Shown here piece by piece: positions 18,701 to 33,700 of a stretch of DNA of 64,000 nucleotides; positions within the stretch are counted from its first letter, which is position 1; each line of letters starts with the position of its first letter. This DNA is from Paracentrotus lividus. Taxonomy: Eukaryota > Echinodermata > Echinoidea > Camarodonta > Echinidae. The notes under the pieces are model-generated. The model had not been told where the DNA came from. It was given only the letters and a program-made list of their open reading frames with translations, and did not search any database. Both the position numbers and the translations under genes were made by a program. The DNA is taken from assembly GCA_940671915.1 (NCBI GenBank), contig CALNVZ010002100.1, positions 13,305,066 to 13,369,065 on the forward strand. Direction: 5' to 3'.

Positions 18701-21700
18701 ACAAGACTACAAAATCCCAATTTTCTTTGTTTCTTTCTTTTGCTGTTTCCAATCAACTGCAAGTCAATATCTACAAGACTACAATATCCCATTTCTCTGT
18801 GTTTCTTTCTTTGCTGTTTTGTTTTTATTGAAGACTTAAATGCAACATATTTATTACAAGTACATAAGACAAATACAATTATAAACCGACTTGAGAACAT
18901 ACACTAGACGGAATGACAGCCAACATATTTACATGAGAAAAAAACAATTATGGAATGACTTGAGCAGACAAGATAACACTAGGCAGATCGAAAGCCCAAT
19001 CCTTTTGATTTGAAACGGGTCAAGCGGAGGCAATTATTTATTACCTTGAGGAGAGTCTTGATGTTGGTCCTCAGGTCAAAAACCTTGATAAGGTTAACCA
19101 GAGCTGAGAACACCTTGACCCCTGACCTCCAGCGGTCAAAGGTCTCACCTTGGACATCGGGTGATACCCTGAGAGAAGGCTGGAGTTGCTGGACACAGGA
19201 CACCAACTCCTTCAGCATCACATGATAGTAGCAGTTTAGGGTGTTCCTGAAGAAATGCAATGATTACAAAATAAAACAAGAGTAAAAGAGAGAGTGAAAA
19301 ATGACAATGTCAGGGGTCAAACGATTCAAAATTGCTTATCAATACATGCAATATATGTTCAATCAACCAGTGCATTACGAGGTTCAACATTTCTTGATGT
19401 GATTTTATATTATTCACAGATCCTTAGACTCCTGTAAAAGACCACGTTTTGATCACACTTGATCACCATTTATCATTAAAACCCTTGCTAAAGGAGCTTT
19501 ATTAAAATGGACCCAACTTTCATTTCAAGCATTTATACAAGATTTTGTCATTATGAGGCAATTCCAGTTCCAATTTCAAACATGTGTCCATGTGCCTTTG
19601 CGTCACATATAACAAGATTTCATTGTACCATGCTTGGTCTTGTGCAGCATTATGACAAGATAGAACTGCATTACCTCTTGAAGAAACGGAAGAGGGTTTA
19701 AGATACATTCTTGTCTGACGGATCAAATTTTGAACATAAAAATGTATCTGTGAGTTCAGCATTATGAGAAATACCTTATGGGAGTTGACTGTATTACCTG
19801 TTCAGTGTAGGGAAGAGAGCAGAAGCTACATTCTTGTCTGATGGGTCCAGCTCTGGAAGAGCTTCAGTACACAGCATCTCAATACACGTGAGTGAGTCTT
19901 CACAATGGTGAAGGTAGATCCTGAAAAAAACAACAATGGTTTTTGGGCAGATTGAACAAAACACAAAATGACATAATTTGTGCCATACACATCGAGAGTG
20001 GACTCTAAAATGAGAGATGATCAATGCATGCTTAGCTGTTTAGTGTGATATCATTTGCGAACCAGGGGCTCAGAACCACCAAGTCACAAAAAGAACAAAT
20101 GGCAGGCAGAAGTTCTTCTGCATGAGATAGGCCTATCATTGATAGCTCTTACAATAGCATGATATTTCACTTATATTAGTTACTTAGACTACAAGTGTTT
20201 GATATTGAAAAGCATAAAATCTCTAGTTTCAGAAAGTAAACGATTTGGTGATTTATTGGTAGTTTTCAGCCAGCATTATTATTGGAGCAAAATGCGTCAC
20301 CAATGAGAAAAATATCCTTTGTAGCCTGAAGGCTGAAAACCACCAATAAGTCACAAAAGTTGTATTCTTTAACTCTTCTTACACCAAAACAGTCTGAAGA
20401 AGTTCATTGTGTTTAGCACCTTTCACTCTTACACCATCAGTGTCCAACCAATCCCTCTTCAGCAAAGATTCAGCTAGGGTTGCTTAAAAAAAAATCACAG
20501 AATACATACATTCAGTACTTTTTAGTCTAATCAAATTTTATAAAGAGTTTATGGTTGCCTTGTGTAGTATATTTTAACTTGAAACAAAATGGTGGAATGA
20601 CACATTTGTAGGTACTATGTCAATTTTACTAAAGCAGAGTCCTGTGCCCTTTGGGAATTTTAAGAGGCAAGGAATGAGCAATATATAAAACAATTGTATC
20701 AGGGGTTGTATTTTTTGTTGAGGGGGAAGGCAACAGTAGTTAGCACAACTGATAATTGTGGATTATTTTGATTGGGGGAGGGGTAACTTAAAGCAGTCAA
20801 AGTAGTCTCTGTTCCTGTTGAATATCCTGTCTAAATTTGAAGAGAATGTTGGGACACCTGTGCCATGAAGAGTTTCAATCATTTGCAAGTTTATAGTAAC
20901 CAATCAGGATCCTTGTGGCATAGACTTCTTTTATAAATCTCATTGTGAATCAATTAGAATGGTTGTTTCAATGGCGACTCTCTATGTTAGGGACACATGG
21001 AAAGGCAAATTAAAGAATGATTTTGAAGAGGGACCAGAGTATTTGTATTTTCTAGGGACGACCACAATCAACAATAGGAGGTGGTAAACAGAGGTACAAG
21101 TACATGTATCAAAACTGGGAGGTGACATGTGCAAAATTAGGTTTGTTGTGCTAGACCAGTGCACCTTGATCTAGTGTTTTGTTATGTATAAAAGGTAGAA
21201 AAATTGCTTCATGGCATTTATCCACTGGTTGCTTTATCTACAAGCATTAACCCTATTCAGACTGGGGGGGGGGGGGGTCAATTTGACCCCCCCCTGAACA
21301 AAATCCGCGACTGCCGCGCAACCGCTGGCGAATCGCAACCCGGCGCTTTATGACTTTTTCTTTCAAGTGTCCCGCAACTTTTGACACCAAGTTCGAAAAA
21401 ATCGGACACTCCGTTGTTGCGTTACGCAATGGCATGTCAGGCCAAAATTGAATAAAATCGTCATTTTGCATGCGTTTGTGTACAAAATACTGCTTTTTTT
21501 CTAAATTGCTTTATAACACTGATAATTGTGTCTTCTGAGCCTTTTGATTAATTAAATTGGTCTTTATATTGATCAAAATACATTTCTCAAGCATAAAAAA
21601 TTAAACAAAAAAGAAATACATAAGAAATAAAAACAATAGAATACATAAGAAATTCATAAAACAATAGAATACAAAAGATTAATTTGAAATTTCTGAATTT

Positions 21701-24700
21701 GTCAATTCAATACTGTTGTCTATGCTACTCAGCAACTTTTAGAAAAAATTTGGCTTCATAACTATATTTATTAATGAAATATTAACGATTTCAATAAAAA
21801 AGCATCTAATTTGCATACGTGAGTATGCATAAATTAGCATAAATTAAATATGTGAAATTTTTTTTCAAAAAAAACACTATCAGCGACACCCTTACATGTG
21901 CAGCGACGTTCGTCGCAAAATTCACGGCAATCGGACCATCCGCGGCACGAGATCTCAGGGGGGGGTCAAATTGACCCCCCCACAGTCAAAATCTCCTCTT
22001 GAAGATGCCAGTCTGAATAGGGTTAATGCGGGTTGCCTCTTTTTTCATAGCAGGTAGTTGCCGATATGTGACCTGCTACGCTCAAACAACCATACAGTCC
22101 ACAAATTGTACAACAGCAGAGTAAAGGGGAGGAGAAGCAGTTTTTTGAACAGGAAAGCATCAATGGCTCTTCATGTAATGTGATTATTTAACTTAACTAT
22201 TAAACTAAAAGGCCAGTATTTTGGAGCAAGGATTGACCATAGTGTTTGTATCACTGGAATCTTGGGATGCATATAGTTTCAGACAATACACAGGACCTAC
22301 ATATGAAGTTTGGCGACTTTTTGGTGGTTTTGAGCTGGAGGGTCATCAATTAATCAGTTCCCCCAAAAGAAAAAAACTTCAGAGGAACATCTTACCTATT
22401 TTCTTGTTTGCAGCTGGTGTGGATCCCTTGGTGTTGATGCTGACCATGACTTTCAGGATTGTTTCACCAATGGCAAGATTGGGCACTGTCCCGGAGAAGT
22501 TCACAATGTAATTACCTGCATGTCTAGTAGTAAGAATAATGTGACCGGAGCCACCATTATAATCATTAATATACAGAACAGTAAAATCAGATGATACCAT
22601 TCAAAGGGAATCCACTCTATTGGGAAATGAGACTAAAATAATTGCGAGCTTTAAAATTTTTTTTATTCGTTTTACGAAGAATAAAACAATAAAAAAGGTC
22701 CATCGGCAAAGATTGCTCTTCAAATGCTCTTATAGTTATAGGATGACCCCCCAAAAAATTCTCATACATGCATTTTTTTTGTGTAGTGCATCAGCATAAT
22801 AGGGTTTAATTTCTCATCATTTTGTTGATTCCAAAACCTCATAGCCCACAAGATTTCAAGTGAATTGTTATCAACCATTCCAAATCACTTTGAGACAGTT
22901 TCTTCCATAATTCCATCTCATGATCATAAAGGCTGTTTTCATTCGAGGAGGTAAACCTCCTAAAAATTTTCCCCCTGGGGTTACAATGACAATTGATGCA
23001 GTGCTAAATGAATTAGACTGTTCCCCACAGGCAGAGGCATATTGTTGCAGGAAAAAAAAAAACATCCTTTGATTAAATCCTCAGCAATTTTTTAAAAATA
23101 TTTTTCTCATGAATGCAAAAAATATTTGACCTGATCAAATGTTGAGAAATTATGTTGATGAATTGTTGAGATGAAAAAATATAGCTCATCTTTATTGCCC
23201 ACTTTATGCTTCATTTTTTGTGTTTTATTAACCGGTTGGAGACTGAGCCCGAATATACTCGGGCTGAAAGTCCTGATAAGTTCAGCCCAGTTTCCATCTG
23301 TTTTTCTACTCAATATTCGATGAATAAAAAAAAAACATGGTATGAGTCGAATATTTAGACATTTGTCACCGTACTTGTAGCTTTGTTAACTTGAAATTTA
23401 TACGATTTATCGTAAAAAAGTCAATTTCAAAACAAAATCGATTCCAACACTCGTCGTGAAATGGGAGCATATCAACCATAATGTCACTGCCGTGAACCGT
23501 CCAATCAAAGCGAGGCTGTAGAGCCGCTCGTGCTCTCTCCCATATTTGGAAGGTGCTTATTTGCATAGTATATGCAAATTACACCAGCCCGATCGACGTT
23601 CAAGCTCAAACTTGACGATGAAAGTGTATGTGGCTTTTTGTATTTCACCTCCAGCCCGAAACAAAACCTTTCTTTTCAAATTTGAACGTCCTGGAGATGA
23701 ATGATTAGTAATGTAAACCACAATGGACGTTTATTGAAAAGGCCCTATTGTGCGAAGTTGTGATCGCTCGCCGCTTTGAAGATTATCCCTATTCATAATT
23801 GAACGACATGGATTAAGATACTTAATTAAGGAGTACTGCAATAACTCTCTCTCTCGTATACCATATTATATACCACTTTGTACCCATTTTTTAAAAAGAA
23901 ATATGATAATAACGAACTTAATCTTTTATTTTATTTGATACTTCTTTATTTTCATACATCATAAGCGTAAAAAAAGACAAAAACGATCTGTTGCAACATC
24001 TTCTATAATATACATGTATTGTAATGGTAACATACATAGGGGGTTATAATAAAAGAAAATGTAATAGTGACCAAAAAAATTAATTGTAAACAAAGGTTCA
24101 TGAGGGGAGGAAGAACAAAATGTAATGGATGATGAAGAGGGAAAGAAAGAAACTAAAACGTAACAGTAAAAATCGGGGGCGGGGGTAATCAATTGCGGTT
24201 ATGGTTGCGACTGAACCTAAGCTAAAAAGGTCCCTCCCCGCCACAAACAAAATGAACAGATAAATATGAAATGAAAACAGAAAGAAGAGAAAAGCACAGA
24301 AGTATAAATTATAACTATATTGCTGTACCACTTATATATATGATATATCATATTGTATAAGCCTGTCAATGGGGATTATTAGAAAAGCTTGAGTTGAGAT
24401 CGTAACCATATGAATCTCTATAGTTTATTATTGTTTTGAAATCAATATCAGTAAGCACAAGAGAACTTACAAAGAACATAAAGGTTGTAAAATAGAAATA
24501 AATACATAAGTAAATAAGAAAATTTGTAAAAAAGATGAAGGTATAGATTTAAAAAAAAAAGAAAAAATAAGAGAGTATAAAATAAGAAAAACAAAAGAGA
24601 ATGGGAAAAAAGGGAGTCTAGAGAGGGGAAAAATCCGAAGGGAGGGAAGAAAGCATGAAAAGAAGAAGAAAAGGGAATCAGGAAAATGATATAATATATA

Positions 24701-27700
24701 AGCTTGAAAAATTCATAGAAACGGATTATATGACACAAATCTGAACTTCATCGTAACAACAAAAGCTCTAGCCCAGCCACATTCATAACAATAAGTGCAT
24801 ATTTTGCATACAAAAACAACCTAAATCCGCATGACAAAAAAATGAATAATTCATGAGCTTTCGTGCCCCCGGATCGGCGGCATGACTATAGGCCTACTAC
24901 ACGCATATCGCCGCCCTAGAAAGGTATGAATATTCAGTATCATCGCGGATACAAACGCACCGCTTATTGGCTGTTAGTGTTTATCGATGAAAATAGGCCA
25001 CTCCCTGTTCTTAGCAACCACGCTCCATTGATCTTTATCAAAAACCCTTCGTCCACAGCGTGTGGGCCAGGGTACGGTCCCTTCGTCTCCAACCGGTTAA
25101 TGCGCAAATATTAAAGATGTCACTTCTATGGGAACAGCCTTTACACGCCCTCTCTCAGGATGCCTATGTGCATAATTTTTGCTGCTTCCTTTTATGTGGA
25201 AGAAGATGGAGAACATTGTTTCACTAGAGATGTGCTCACCTGACAGGCCGACCGTCCAATTTGTGTCTGATGATTTGTTGAATTTTTGGTGACTTATTTG
25301 TGATATTATCTGCTAACTGTGTTGTATATAACTTTGGATATGACCAGGATTCCACTGGACAGGATTTCGGAGTTTTTAATGCTACAATCTTGCCTCTACA
25401 AGTGGAAAAGTGAAAGTGTCACTCTTGCTGTGTGGCCATGCGTTTTAAGTTGGGCCCATGTTGTGTGACACACTCAAAATTTGTACTAATCGTGCGCATT
25501 TCCATGAAAGTGGCTGTAACTTTATAAAAATTTATATTAACCCCACAAAAGTATACATTTTCTGGAAGCTGAATGTCTGAGGATTTCGGACATGCGCTTA
25601 AAATTAAGATAGGTGGCGCCCTTGAAACGTTATGAATCTTAAAGCCTGAAAAATTCATGAAAAAAATGGCTTTGGAAAAAAAATTGCAAAAAAAATATTG
25701 CTTACCCAACAACATTATTTACTGCAGATTTGAACTCGTCACATTTAGAGCCTTCCAAACATGTATAACTTTCTATACCCTGGGAGAGTTTACCGCATTT
25801 TGCTCCAGGCTGGAAAGATGACCTCGAAAATTTCAATTTTTAAAGAAAATGTACCTTGTTGCCGTGTTCTAAGTATTGTAACTCGCTGTTTAAGATACTA
25901 GACATGAAATGAAGGATCCTATATAAGTTGGTAAGGCAGATAGAAGTAGCAAAGTAGTACAGACATGTGAAAGTCCCTTTATCTTGGTAAACATTATTAA
26001 CCATAATGTCCTATATAAGAGCCCTTTAGCTGTAAAGAAACTGTCATTCATATAGTACAGTCACAATAGTGTACAACACTAAACTGTTTATAACTACTTT
26101 TATGGATCATAAACCAGCTCAATTACATGTTGCAAGTGTTTAAGAAGGGTGAAAGCATTTCAATTAAAAAAAAATCCATCTCTGAACATGATTTAACTCT
26201 GTTTTAAAGCACATGTACCATATTTGCTGCGCGGCTCCTCCTGCGCGGCTCCTCCTCCACCCCCTGACTCTTGTTAATTAACAGTTAATTAACAAACAAT
26301 GATGAAATTAAAAAAAAATTTAAAACATGGATTTTGTTGCCCTACAAGAGAGCTTTAATTTAAGACCAAATTCAGCTATATAGCTTGTATAGTTTTCAAG
26401 AAAATCAATAAACAAAATTATATTTGAGGAGCAGATGTCACAACTCCACCTTTTTAAGGGCCCAACTCAAAACGCATGGCCGTGTACAAATGAAATAGAT
26501 GCCATTACGTGTCAAGTGTACGTAAATTACACTTTCTTTTGTTGGAAGTCACTCTGCTGCGACTGATCTTTTATTTCCGACAAAGACATACATTGTATCT
26601 TGCGTCAATGGGTAAGCAAGCCGTATACAGCCATGTTCTTGCCCGTAACTGTCGGCCTGAACATTCTTTGTATGTGCTGTACACAACCAGTCTTCACTCA
26701 AGTTTATAATTTAACTCATTTATATCAGCACTTTATGACAGACAGAAAGATTTATTTCCATCACAAGTACCTCTCGCATCCTATTTCTTATTATAACAAT
26801 TGCACATCAACTTTTCAACTTGAACTATTATCATGTGGGGACATACACCCGAATCCAGGTCCCATTCGCCATTATTCTGTTTCTGATTTATATACTCTTC
26901 GTAAATCAAATAAAACACCAGCCCATCTCTCACAAACAACATACAAAACTATCAAAGATTTAGGAATCTCTCGGAAGCCGTTCCATGTTCATCGGGGAAA
27001 ACAAGCTGGAAGGAGGAAACAACCTTTTCTACTACACACTCAGAAGTCACATGATTTTCCTCTACCAATATGTATCAACACATCTTAACATACCTTTCCA
27101 GTTTGCATCACAGAAATCCAGAATCAGTCATCAAGCATACCAGTTATTATTTCACAACGTAGAAGAAATACAACATATACAACAAATCAAACAGGAGTTA
27201 ACCTTTTTAATCTTTTGACTTGCCAAAAATTCTACTTACAATTCCGAGATCAATCAATAATAAATTAGACAAACTCGAAATTATTGTTAATGATCAACAA
27301 ATTGATTTAGTCGCCTTGACGGAAACATGGGAAAATGATGTCTCACTTCTTGAGTTATTATCCATGGATGGATTCATCACCTTTTCCAAACCTCGTGAAG
27401 AGCGCCAAGGTGGCGGTGTTGCCGTATTTACAAAACATGAATATAACCCTCATATCTTGAGTGATATTATCGAAGAATATAGAAGCACTCTGGATAATGT
27501 TAAGACCGCCACATCTTCCTCGTCAAGTTTCGTGCATAATGATATGTATCATTTACTTTCCTCCAAAAAATCCAAATGGAAATGATTATATTGACCACAT
27601 TACTATGTCTATTGATTCACTACTTTTAAAACACCCTGATGCTGGAGTGGTAATATTAGGTGACTTTAATGATTTGAATTGTCAAGCCATTTTAAATGAT

Positions 27701-30700
27701 GAAAAGTTCAAATAAATAGTTGATAACCTACCAGGGATGTAAAATACTAGATAAGATTTTTACCAATTTTCATGAGTTTTACAAACGTATTTTGATCCAG
27801 CCCCCTATTGGCAAAAGTGATAATTGCATTGTTTGGGAACCAGGTACATATTTGAATCGAAATGGTAAAAACAAGAAGAAAAAAAGAATCGTCCGACCTT
27901 TAAAGGACAGTGGAATACGGTCCTTCGGTCAGTGGATTACTGCCCACACGTGGGAAGAAATTTTTAGTGAAACTTCTGATTTATCATTAATTGTATCTCG
28001 TTTCATTACTGTTATTCAAACTCATCTTGATTTATACTTACCTACAAATGAAGTGCAAGTGTGTAATACTGACAAACCTTGGGTAACTCCGTATATTAAA
28101 TCTCTTATTTGAGATAGACAAAAAGCTTTTAAGGAAAAAAATAATGATCTTTTTAATATTTACGTAATAAAATTGCTGAAGCATATCGATGCAAAGAAAA
28201 ATTATTATAATTCAACGTGTTAAAAAAGAAAAACTAAATAACCCATCAGCCTGGTATAAGCATATAAAAATACTTACGAATTGAAATTGTGATCCTGCAC
28301 CAATTACAATTCCTGGTATTGAATCTCATAAGCCAGAGTGTTTTAAAGATGCTGCCAATTCAATCAATAATATGTTTGTATCTGTTGCTGCAGATTTACC
28401 TATTTTAGACAGAAAGTCTTTACCTGCGTTTTTACCTACTCAAAGTAAAAGCTTAGAAGTTGGATACTGGGAAGTATATTGTAAACTTCGTAAATTACAA
28501 ATACAAAAAGCTTCTATTAATGAAGATATACCTGTTCGCATCTTAAGGAAATTTGCATGTGAGTTATGTGTACCACTTACTAAAATACTCGACCAATCTT
28601 TTAGACTGGGTACCTACTCAGTGGCGTTTAGCTCAAGTGACTCCTATTCCCAAAAGTCAACTCCAAACATTAACAGTTTACGACCAATTGCCTTAACATC
28701 ATATTTTTCAAAAGTGGCAGAATCATTTGTTGCCAAGTGGTTATTAGAAGACATAAAGAAGTATATTGATTCTCATCAGTTTGGAAATAGACCTGGATTG
28801 TCAGCAACGCATTATTTGATTGGACTTTTACATAACCTCTACCAAAATGGTGAAAATAATAAATCTGTATCTACAATTGTTTGCACTGATTTCAAAAAGG
28901 CTTTTGATCGATTAGATCATAATATCTTGATTAAAAAAATGATTATTATGGACATAAGACCTTGGATTATTGATTGGATCACAAGTTTTTTAGAATGCCG
29001 AAAACAGTGCACTAAATTTAATGGAGTATTATCAGATGTTAAAATTATTCATGCTGGAGTCCCCCAAGGTACACGCCTTGGTCCTATCCTTTTTTTAATT
29101 ATGGTTAATGATTTGTGTAATGCTGTGCCAATCAAATATTTTAAATATGTTGACGATCTTTCGTTATTGCAATGTAGAAAAACAAATGAAGTCTCACAAT
29201 TACAACTCACACTCAACTCAATTGAAAACTGGTCTTCGTTAAATAATATGACTCTTAACCCTTCAAAATGTTTTACTTTGTATGTTACTTTCATGAAAAA
29301 TCCTCCCCCGCCAGAGGATCTTTTTATAAATACAACAAAATTGTGCAATGTTGACAATGGAAAAATTCTCGGTGTAATAGTGCAATCTAATTTAAAATGG
29401 AATTTACAACTTGTGAAAAGATGCAATAGGAAAATATATATGTTAAGAAAAATCAGGAAGTATAACTTACCTGTAAAAGATTTGGTTTTAATATATACAG
29501 GTTACATACGACCCATTTTAGAATACTGTGCCCCTGTCTTTCACAGTGGGTTGACAATAGAGCAAAACAGTAACATAGAAAGAATTCAAAAACGAGTATG
29601 TAAAATCATTTTAGGTCCTCTTTATATTTCATATTCAAATGCGTGTCAACTGTGCAATTTATCAACACTTCAGGAGAGAAGACTAGCTCTGTGTAGAAGT
29701 TTTGCCAAATCATTGCCAAATAACCCTACGTGCCAAAATTGGCTACCACCCCGTAAACATGTCGAAATATCTTTACGTCACACATCTACGTTTCATCAAT
29801 ATAAGTTTAAAACCAAACGCTTCCAAAATAGCCCTTTGCCTTTTCTGGTAAACCTACTCAACCAAAGTTAATCTCACTTTCATCTCATCTCAGTACATTT
29901 TGTGAGCTAGTCTTTTCTCCATCTTTGCTGTTATGTATCCGTAATTATTTTATGAGAGCTTGTTATTTTAAAGATGCTTGTTTTATAAAATTTGAATTAA
30001 AAATGAATTATTAACTTGTATATAATTATGTATCATGTTATGTTCAATACTGTAAACAAGAATATTTCAGTTTTTACTGCCTTTCTTGTAAAATGCTCGA
30101 TTGCTTAATAAACCATTATTGAATTATTGAAATGAATAAATTCTTACTTGAGGGATTCTTTGAAGGTGAAGGACTTCTGGCCGGCATCAGCAATACGAGA
30201 GCTAAGGGTTGCCATGGCTTCCTCAAGGATACCTTGATTCTCAGACGATACAAACCCGCTCCTGATCAAACAAAGAAAGGAAAAAAATTAACAGTATCAG
30301 ATATGGACGTTTTAACCCATAGACTACAAGAAATTGGTGATTCCTGTATTGAATGAAAGATCCAGTAGTCGTCAACAGGTTAATACAATGAAACCTTTAG
30401 TGACATTTTAGTGACCATCTAAACGTAGATTTGCTTTTAAGATCACTGTAACATCCATCATAATTGGAATTTTAAGAGTGAAGACTAAAGATGGTTCGAT
30501 GGAAAATCAGATAAGCCCCCGGTTACGACAGACATGGCAAGTAAAGGGTGCCAATTAAATTTGGGTATAGAAGGACAACCCGTTTATAAAGACCAAAGAA
30601 TTATCTGGAATGTTTCATATTTAAATATGAACTTCATAGACCCGTCTATAAAACCCCATGTGGAACAGTATTTATACAAGTTTGACTGACAATTGAACAG

Positions 30701-33700
30701 AAGAGTATATTGTGAGGACTTTAATTCCAAAATGAGTTACATAATTTCAGATTTTGCCAATTGAAGGAGCCAAAAAGTACTAGAACTTCTTACCCTTACC
30801 AGAGTTGAAAAGGGCACTATTTGAAAGGTAATTTTGTTTTTATACTGCAATAATATATGATAATGGCTTTACCTGGAAAATGTCAATAATTAGCGTTTTC
30901 CCATTTTGCAATTTTTATTTGTGTGTGTGTGTATATTGAAATATAAAGGTTTTTACCATGAGAAGAGCGAAAGAAGAGCTTGAAGTAGGAGATGCAGACA
31001 TCTTCCCATCTGATGAGACTCCTCTGTATCAAAACCCGGACCGTCAATCATCCCATCATTCTGGGCTATTAATGCCTGGAATTAAAATAGAAGATGAAAA
31101 AATGAGCAAAGAAAATGGGATTCCATTGGGAATCCAATCCTTCAGGTTTACACCATGTTCTATAGCATCTGAGCATTGAAAGGTAATGCGATCTCTGGGA
31201 CGGACATCGCCATATAGGTACTATCTATTTATTATAGAAAAATGTAGCTATAAATTGTTGTATAGGGTCACTATAATATTGAGCTCTAGATCCATAAAAC
31301 ATGTGGCACTAAACATACACCGTTACCTAAATTAAACTATTCAATACTAATGACATCATTAAGGATACTAGTATATTGTAAGATGCCTTGACGTCAATAG
31401 CATTTGTGCTCTAAATCCTGACACATTTAATTTTGCCACTGTATATCATAAGGCTTCCTAATATCATGGACACAACTCGTCATGCAAGTCTGGTGCATCC
31501 GATTTTCGCAGCCCCGTGTCCGAAGCAAGGATGTGTTCGTTTTTTTATCAGGCACACTGGGGCAAAGGTGGCAGTACCCTTACTACAGCATTGTCAAAAC
31601 GGGGAGATTTGCTGGGATTACCAGTTGCCTGACACACGGTGCCAAGCACTCACAAATCATGCAGGCTTAGTTGTGACCCTGGTATTAGGTATGTATGGTG
31701 AAAATTCTGACCTGAAAGAAACCACTAGTTGCCTCTAGGTGCTGGCAGAGCGAGGGCAGCATCTTGACGGACCTCTTAGCCACCTGCCGAGGGCTCATCT
31801 GGTCCAGGTGGGAGAAGCCAATTGTCTTGTCCCACTTGGACTATAAAGATGGAATGAAAGAGGAATAATGCAATAAACTTAATCTCCATTCAGTCTCTGA
31901 ACAATTATGAAAGTCGTTAGATCTTGTACAGCACAGATCACTGTATGATTTAACATCTCATTGCTCTTTCATAAAGCTTTGTTTGGTTATCAATATTATT
32001 AATATTAAGAAAGAAAGAGAGACAGACAGACAGACAGACAGACAAAGACACAGAGAACAGGGTTCGTACACTTATTTGGAAGTCAAATTCCATGACTTTC
32101 CATGACCTTTTAAGAAAGAATTCCATGACTTTTCCATGACCTTTCAACAACTTTTCAAGCTCTTGGATTCTCAATGCTCTCGGCTACATAATTTTTCCAC
32201 TTCATCATATGCATGTTTAATCAACGAATCCGGAAACATTCTCTGAAAGAGGTCGCTATTGTGGTGACACGAATGAAATGATGATCATCAACCACTTTTA
32301 GGCACCACAGGACTTCTGCTTTCAATGTGTCTTCTCTTGTTGCAACTGGAATAGGCATGGGCAATTTAAAGGTTGATGGAGCAGTACTGGTGGTTGCATC
32401 TGTAGATGACACACAAACTGATGAACTTCCAGCATTCTTTGCAGTGAAGGAGTTGTTAAGTGTGAGAGACGAACCTAGAAGGAAAAAAAAACATGAAAAT
32501 GTTTAAAGTAATATAAAAATATTGCAAGTAAAATTCAATAATAAAATGCTTATTCTTGGTTTACTTCATAAACCCATTTTGAAATATCAAAATAAGAAAA
32601 ACATAAATCCTGCTGTAAGAATTTGAGTCATCGTGTTGCATGGTAACTTGCCTAATGATCACAGGCATCTTACAACTATCAGGCATGATATTCCCCTTTG
32701 AAAAAAAAAAAAAATCAAAGTAGCCAAGGGTGGTTAAGTCCCAGAGTAAGTAAAGAAATCAAAAATGAGTATCGACCCTGTGCTTGATAGTTTTATTATC
32801 TGACAAAAAAAAAAAAAAAATAGGCCTACATGAGAACACGTTCTGCCATATTGGCAAAGGATATCACATTAAAAAGAAACTAACAAAAAGTTAGTCATTC
32901 TATAGACACAGATCTCGATCAAATTGTTCGTTTTTTTTTTTTTTCTTTTAAATTAAAAATCTAGGGAACGTTTGTAAAAAGACAGAATCAAATAGATACA
33001 GCTTCACCCTGGATTCTGAACATGATTATCAAAGTCAATCATTTATATTCGAAATCAAGAGCTTGCACCGATTCATCACGTCTATACTAGCAACGCAGGC
33101 CGCGAGTGAACCAGCGGAGCGCCGAGTGGGCTACGGTTTGTGAATGTAGGAGCGCCGGGGACGATCCGGCGTACGTAGGTGAACAGGCCGGTGGCGGTAA
33201 TAAATGCTGTAGTGCGGCGGCTAACTCGTATAATATTTGGAATATTGCTAATAAAAATGTTAAAAATTTATGTACAAAATATACACTTACCACGTTTGTT
33301 GAGCTTTGAGATGTGGTTTTGACTCGTTATGTGGCTCTTGACAGCTGCTTCCCCAATATTGCGAACACTGAATTTAGTCAAGCAAACACTAACGTTAAGT
33401 TACATCTTGCGAGTGCCGGGCTTCCTTCAAAATCCAATTCTGATACTCTGGATTATCCAACCAAGCATCTTTAAAGCGGCAATTTCCTGGCATTCTTAAT
33501 TTTACTTCCACAAAATATAGCAGTCAAAAATTCCACACAAAAACGGCAAAAACCTTGCGGCAAAAAGTCTAAGAATTTGAAACAAGAATTTGAAAACACA
33601 CGTGCGTGCACATATCAAAACAATCATATCCACGATCGACACGCAATTCACCCAGCGCATGCGAAACACACGCACACACACTGAACGACGCCTTGAACCC

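Noticed and set aside
24448-24738. 96-residue minus-strand frame rich in Phe/Leu
   Set aside because: It is the complement of an A/G-rich low-complexity tract inside the TTAA element.
26835-26865. Virus origin for the GDIHPNPGP motif
   Set aside because: The motif sits at the N-terminal side of an endonuclease and reverse transcriptase of a non-LTR element, where such motifs are known; nothing viral is nearby.
33060-33240. CpG-rich segment as a host promoter or exon
   Set aside because: It lies inside the hAT-like element and has no spliceable homologous frame; more likely part of the transposon.
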